Below are positions 58,850 to 64,000 of a DNA stretch of 64,000 nucleotides, piece by piece. The position numbers were made by a program, and so were the translations under genes. The stretch spans positions 3,844,001 through 3,908,000 of the forward strand of contig CM034109.1 in assembly GCA_019914945.1 (NCBI GenBank), read 5' to 3'. This stretch comes from Typha latifolia (lineage: Eukaryota; Streptophyta; Magnoliopsida; Poales; Typhaceae). Numbering within the stretch: the first letter of the stretch is position 1; each line of letters starts with the position of its first letter. The notes below the pieces were generated by a model. The model was not told the origin of the DNA and did no database searches. It was given only the letters and a program-made list of their open reading frames with translations.

Positions 58850-59098
58850 TCTAACCTAGATCTACTCCTAGGAAAATAAAGACAATCTAACGGCTATGAT
58901 AAAAATGGTAAATACGAGAATAAGAAAATAACTAAACTCAATTAATTCTCAATGCTTAGAGGTTGGGTACAATGAGTCATACTCTATATATAGAGGTTGG
59001 GTACAATGAGTCACACTCGAACTTAGCCCTAAAGTCTTATATGACTCGAAGTAGGACTTGCCTTAGAGGCTTATATAACTTAATTGAACTTATTTTAG
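58850..59098 (-). mobile_element. Family C-like LTR fragment
   Basis: On - it matches the C LTR around TAAGCCTCTAAGGCAAG, the ATATAGAG block and AATCATCTAA-like text. A 27-bp stretch (GAGGTTGGGTACAATGAGTC and flanks) is duplicated in tandem at 58957-59012. It is cut by the B LTR at 59099. Confidence 0.6.
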
Positions 59099-59315
59099 TG
59101 TAACAACCTAGCCTTAAAAAAAAAGTTTAGTTTTGCATGGGCACGACGTGGCCAGCCATAGTGTGGCCGGTCTCGAGCCCATGCAGCTGGGCTTGGCGTA
59201 GGGGTACCACGCACCCCCTAGCGTGGTCGTAGTCAGTTGGTCGCGGCGGGCCCCAGCGCCGCGCCGCCGCCGCCAAAACCCCCTCCTATCGCCTCTCTCT
59301 CTCTCCCTCTAAATA

Positions 59316-59320
<5 letters not shown>

Positions 59321-59381
<61 letters not shown>
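59321..59381. repeat. (CT)n microsatellite
   Basis: This is a run of about 30 CT units within the B LTR. Frames across it are artefacts. Confidence 0.95.
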
Positions 59382-59384
<3 letters not shown>

Positions 59385-59993
59385 CTGTCGGCGTCGGCCT
59401 ACGACCGCCACCTCCACTAACAAGATTCCGACCCCCATGTTTAGGATCCCGTGGACTTAGCTATCGAGGCTTGATCATTATCGTAGCAACATGAACAAGT
59501 GATTATTAGATATTTACAGTGGTGGTGAGTAGTCTTATCCCCTAGAAGCCTTTCTCAAATTAGGATATATTATATCTTATGTACACGCATGTTTGGCCTC
59601 CAACATGATTATATGACTTTATATAGAGATGATTTCAGTCAAGTATATTTTTATCATGCATTTGATTAGGCTGATCTAATATATGAGTCCGTTGGTGATA
59701 TATAGAGATGATTATACTGTTATAGTTTTTATGTCGGGATGATCACTATCATGAGTATGCATGTGATAGGCTAGCAAAAGTATACATGTGTTAGATACAT
59801 GGTTAGAGTCGGCATTACATCATTTTTCTCTTGGTTTTTTTACCACCTAAATTTCTGAGTTGCATAATCTGTTGTCGTACTGGATATATATGCATATGAT
59901 TTATCATGTATATGCAATTATAAAAGTATATGTGTATGTGATGTGATATGATGTAATGGCTGGAACGGTATCTGGTCCGAACTGGTACTGGAC

Positions 59994-60222
59994 ATACTCT
60001 TAGTGTATGGCAGAGTATGGTGATGGCTGATGGTTGTACTCTTAGCGTATGACAGGGTACAACTATTATTGATATACCCTTAGCGTATGACAGGGTATGA
60101 TTACTTTTTTCTGAGATATCCTTAGCGTATGATAGGGTATGATTTATCCACAGAGATACCCTTAGCATATAACAGGGTATGATTTATCTACAGAGATATT
60201 CTTAGCGTATGACAGGGTATAC
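59994..60222. repeat. Six-unit inverted-repeat minisatellite in B LTR
   Basis: The unit of about 40 bp contains TACCCT, TAGCGTATGAC and AGGGTA, the outer hexamers being inverted repeats. Units start at about 59995, 60037, 60075, 60116, 60157 and 60197. The B copy at 56299 has two and the one at 4352 has one. Confidence 0.9.
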
Positions 60223-61231
60223 TCTGAGCTTGTGACATGATGTGTATCGAGTTTGGGGCTAGGTACCGTAGTCCAGCATAGTGGATGATATTCATAATTG
60301 AGACGGATGATTGTGATAGTGAGAGATATATGGATTATATTTGGCTCTGACATATACGATTATCTAGTGGTTGGCATGCAACATGCATCATCATTAATGT
60401 GACTAGTATCATTGGATCATAATTGATATACATGATATGTTGTTATATTCGGTGATGTTATATGGTAATTTTATCATGTAATATATTTTTAGTTGAGGAT
60501 ATAATATTCTCATTCATGAGAATTGATTTCATTCATATATATGTCATTGAGGACACATATATACATGTTCATACATGGCATCATGCTGCTTTTTGATTCA
60601 TATTATCCAGTACATGATTTACTCTGTTTGGCATCACTAATTCAGGGTAGGGTCTATTCATTGAGCATTTTGCTCACGACTCTCCTTATTTCTTTTCTAA
60701 CCCCCACATATAATATGGTACGTAATACTGACTCGAGAAATTTCGATGAGATATTTTAGAAAGATAAGGTGAGCTATAAACGCGAGATGGTATAGAAGAT
60801 AGTTTAATCAGATATTAAGTTGTACCATTATTTTATATTTGTACTTCATTGTATAGACGATAATTGGTATAATACAGGTCAGACTATAGTGTACTCTTGT
60901 ATTAGTTGTTTAGTTACACCTTGATGGTTTATTGTGGCCTGTGTGGGTCATACTAGATTAATTAGTGGTGTAGTGTATATTATTGTGGACTTGGATATTC
61001 ACATGTTAACATGTTTATTTGGTTGATAGTATGTTTTATTTGGTGTTGGATTATGTAAGCATGAATATGTTAGCAAGTAGCAAGTAGTATTTGATGATGT
61101 CATGATTGTATGGGCACAGGAGAGTATATGTGCGTGACGGGCCCTGCCCGACTTGTCGCGTGCGGCGCATGTGTCATGTGGGTGCGTGGGCGTGCATGTG
61201 CCCATGCCGGGCGGGGGCATTACAATTCAAG

Positions 61232-61243
61232 TGGTATCAGAGC
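61232..61243 (+). promoter_or_regulatory. Primer-binding site of family B element
   Basis: TGGTATCAGAGC lies seven bases after the LTR end, the same spacing as at 470-489. Confidence 0.85.
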
Positions 61244-62508
61244 TTAGGTTTAAGGATGATCTGGCAAACCATTAAGTATAGTAGTTGTCGATTTGGTTTA
61301 GGGTTACGCTAGTTGTCGCTCTCGATAAGTTTGATATTAATTGGTTGAGATAGAAATCTAGATTGTGATGTTGAGGTTATTCAATTTTGATACTTGACGA
61401 TATTGATAGAAATAATTTGTGATATTGGCATATTGAGAATTTATCTAAGCGACTAACGAATAGGAAGAGATAGTACTAAATCATGCATTGATGTTATTGA
61501 GGTCGAGGTATTATAGTCAGTGAAGCATAATATTGGAGATGTTGATATGTTCATATGTTGTGATAAAGTGTAGAAATTTGTAAACATGTGGAGATAAGTA
61601 TTTTGTGCACAAAGATTATTATCAGTAGATTTGAGGTTATATTGAGCAGATATAGCATATTTTTGGATTTTTGATCTATTATGGATACATTTGAGATTAG
61701 GAGATTAATGCAAAAAGATATATGTACAGAGAGACTATTCTAGTTTTTATGAGGGTTATAATTATGAATTGTGGATGAACGAGTAAGACACGATGATTTT
61801 GTATAGTAAAAAAAAATTTATTAAGTGATGTGATATAGATGATTGTAGATTGTATATGAAAAAGAATTTTTGGATGACTAGTATGATAAATTATGTTTGC
61901 AAGATACTTGTGTTAGTAGGTATGAAATTTTGATTGTATCGATAAGATGGTGATTTAGTGAGGATATGTGTGTCTAACAATATTGTCAGAGGATTAACGT
62001 CTCGTTTAAATATTTGAATTGACTACTCAATAGGGTAATGGGTATAGGAAATATAACATGGATACAGTTATTGGATCGTGAGTGATGTTAGTAGTTGAGA
62101 CGTTGGGTATATAGTTTTGGATGACATGATAGTAGGTCTAGTTTAGAAGTTCATAATTGTTTGAATTTGAGTAGATGAAAAAAATGCTAACTGAATAATG
62201 TAGGGTGATGATAATTGTTAAGTTGATAGTCCCATGACATATGTTGTATGACAGTGAAAATATATGTCGTCTATTAGTTTAGTTTTGAGCTTTGATTTAG
62301 AGGATAATAATATTATAGCATGACGATCGTGTGTTTTAGGTGATGAAGTCTGGCTGCAAATATACAGACTTATTTTTTTCATAATTATTAGGTGATATTA
62401 ATGTTGTTATAGAGTGATTTTTGATGATACTATAAGATTAAATTCTTCAGTATAGGTGGTGGGCTTTATAGAGGATGTGACAGAATATAAAGTTGGGACT
62501 ATTGAAGA
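61244..62508 (+). mobile_element. Family B internal region, non-coding, cut by family D
   Basis: It is collinear with the reverse complement of 1-469 and with 51290-53323. No supported frame occurs on +. It is interrupted at 62509 by the D LTR. Confidence 0.72.
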
Positions 62509-63417
62509 TGATACGATTCAGACTTCACCGACGTCGTCTCGAGCATGGATTCACTTTAGGAGTGTTTTTATTTCATGTTTTAGTGTTTAATTTCCATTAA
62601 AATAAGTTTTCTGTAAGTCGCGTTCGAACGCGGGTGGAGTGAGTTCGAACGCGGTTTGTGAATGGGGTTGTGAACGTGGTGAAGAGAATGTACTGTGCGT
62701 TCAAACGCACTGTGAACGCCTGCATCGCGTTCGCAAATATCGACAGGCGCGTTCGATTGCGCGTTCAAACGCCTGCATCGCGTTCGCAAATCCAGAAGAG
62801 CGAACTCGGTGCGTTCGAACGCGGTCGGGCGAGTTCGAACGCGGTCGACAAAAATTGTGTTTTTAGGGTTAATTTGAGTTGTTGGTTAGCCTATAAAAGG
62901 ATGTGGTAGGCAACCAAATTGATTATTGATTATTGAGATTGAGTTTTGCTTTGCCTTCTTCGTCTTCTTCGCTCCCGTTCTCTCAATCCCCGGCGACGCC
63001 GCTTCTAACCTCCCTCGTCCGGCTAATCACCCTAGTCCCTTCGTCCAATCTATCCAACACTTGCCCTAATCCTTCCATCAACCACAACCCTTCCACCATC
63101 ACTTTTCACCGGTGCCACCACATTAACGCCGGTCCACCATCCACCATTACCTAGGATCTCGTGCCTCCATCCACGGATCCAAAACAGAGCATCCTGACGT
63201 TCGTCCACTAAATGAACGATATCTCGAGATCCCCAACTCCGATTCGCCTGAAACTTGATTTGTTGGAAAGCTCTTTTCCGGGCCTACAATATCAAAATTT
63301 TACGTCGATCCGACGGCAGAATATTTCGGGATCTTATTTCAAAGTTCTGTGCGAGATCTAGTCCAGATCAAGAATTAGAAGAAATCAACCCTTCACCAAA
63401 AAGGTGTGGTCGTATCA
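62509..63417 (+). repeat. Family D 5' LTR (909 bp), intact ends
   Basis: It starts TGATACGA and ends TCGTATCA, a perfect 8-bp inverted repeat. GCGTTCGAACGC is perfect at 62620-62631 and 62811-62822 with at least four variants between. TATAAAAGG follows at 62892-62900, then a pyrimidine-rich leader. Frames at 62639-63154 lie within the repeats or leader and are not called. Confidence 0.9.
62892..62900 (+). promoter_or_regulatory. TATA box of family D LTR
   Basis: TATAAAAGG is about 70 bases downstream of the last palindrome. Confidence 0.65.
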
Positions 63418-63420
63418 ATC

Positions 63421-63432
63421 TGGTATCAGAGC
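63421..63432 (+). promoter_or_regulatory. Primer-binding site of family D element
   Basis: TGGTATCAGAGC starts three bases past the LTR end. Confidence 0.88.
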
Positions 63433-63458
63433 CACCGTTCCTCGGACAAGCGCTTCCA

Positions 63459-64000
63459 ATGACGACAACCAGATCCATGGCTGCACGGCGAGATGATGAA
63501 GAAGATATTCTCCCAATAGAGGAGGGAGAAACGATTGCGGGGACTTCCACCCGCGGAACCGCCCGATCTAATCGGAATGCGGAAGAACCTAGCGTTCAAG
63601 CCGTGTTGGGGTCTCTTTCAGAGCAGATGGTCATCAACAATCAGATGATGATGGAGATGATGCGGGAAATCCGCGCGACAAGAGAAGCAATGTCGAACGG
63701 GAACGCACCATCTACCCCACAATGCGAGTCGACCCCCTTGAACCCACTGCCACCGGTTCAGCCTTTGCAACCACAAGAGTCGCTGCTACCACCACCCTAT
63801 GGGCAGAGGCAAGCAAGGATGGTTACACTAGGTCCAGTTGCAGGTGAACCCATCCGACGAATGAACCACCATGGAGACCACCTTGGAGATCAAGATCCGT
63901 GGGCGGGCCAATACGATCCGGAACCACGGCGAGTTAATCTAAACCGAAGGAGGGATCATCAACCCTTCATGGTGCATCCTCCCCCGGTTAGACAAGGAGT
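63459..64000 (+). CDS. Family D gag, open to the window end (partial, at least 180 codons)
   Basis: The ATG at 63459 (MTTTRSMAARRDDEEDILPI) follows the primer site by 26 bases and the frame stays open to the last base. It encodes an acidic N-terminus (EEDILPIEEGETIAGTSTRG), a Met-rich helix (SEQMVINNQMMMEMMREIRA), a Pro/Gln-rich stretch (STPLNPLPPVQPLQPQESLL) and a charged Arg/His part near the end. This is the usual head of a plant Ty3/gypsy Gag, before the capsid domain, which would lie beyond the window. The clean frame and intact LTR ends mark it as the youngest-looking element here. A minus-strand frame at 63550-63368 is a shadow. Confidence 0.75.
   Translation, partial: MTTTRSMAARRDDEEDILPIEEGETIAGTSTRGTARSNRNAEEPSVQAVLGSLSEQMVINNQMMMEMMREIRATREAMSNGNAPSTPQCESTPLNPLPPVQPLQPQESLLPPPYGQRQARMVTLGPVAGEPIRRMNHHGDHLGDQDPWAGQYDPEPRRVNLNRRRDHQPFMVHPPPVRQG

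Larger units (their letters stand above)
59099..61224 (+). mobile_element. Family B LTR (2126 bp), complete ends
   Basis: It starts TGTAACAACCTAGCC and ends GGGGGCATTACA, followed by the primer site at 61232. It has a (CT)n run (59321-59381) and an array of six inverted-repeat units (59994-60222). It is shorter than the other copies because the region around the hairpin and AT-rich block is missing after about 59430. Confidence 0.85.

Noticed and set aside
62639..63154. Frames in the D LTR and leader
   Set aside because: They lie between LTR start and primer site and are not kept in the other D LTRs.

Overview
This window is plant nuclear DNA. It holds two ordinary intron-containing plant genes in a long stretch of nested, mostly broken transposable elements. 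The genes are a PB1-domain protein gene on + (7389-8170, 2 exons) and the plastid phosphate transporter PHT2;1 on - (38271-42022, 3 exons). GT-AG introns, plant-type TATA boxes, LTR primer-binding sites matching initiator tRNA-Met, Sirevirus-like Ty1/copia, Ty3/gypsy chromoviruses, a LINE and a PIF/Harbinger relic all point to an angiosperm with a repeat-rich genome. The sequence alone does not settle the species.

Layout. 1-6139 is a long-LTR, apparently non-coding retroelement (called family B here) on -, split by a 3.26-kb gag-only LTR element (family A, 567-3826). 7253-8640 is the PB1 gene. 10963-12964 is a dead LINE (-), 14177-15560 a dead Harbinger-type transposase (+), 16686-17325 a minisatellite of palindromic units, and 18042-19769 a decayed host- or transposon-derived coding region with a Lys/Glu-rich tail. 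20362-30081 is a structurally complete 9.7-kb Ty1/copia element on - with both LTRs, a perfect 5-bp target duplication, gag, a damaged pol and an extra third ORF. It sits at the edge of gypsy LTRs of family D (20052-20361 and 30091-33600). 33598-37370 holds more gypsy fragments. 38271-42294 is PHT2;1 with its leader. 43415-53323 is a mosaic of family A, D and B LTR pieces, a chromovirus pol with its 3' LTR (45325-47849), and B internal sequence. 53324-58382 is an LTR element (family C) with a perfect TSD that contains a B LTR. 59099-62508 is another B copy. 62509 to the window end is the 5' LTR and open gag frame of a fresher family D gypsy element.

The most striking signal is a CpG-rich palindrome, GCGTTCGAACGC, repeated irregularly. 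It lies just upstream of the TATA box in the LTRs of two unrelated superfamilies (the copia element and the family D gypsy elements). It appears again, beside another TATA-like box, in front of the third ORF of the copia element. Two other arrays are also built from inverted-repeat units: one varies from 1 to 6 copies between B LTRs, and one forms the roughly 20-unit array at 16.7-17.3 kb. All statements come from reading the sequence by eye; no alignments or searches were run.
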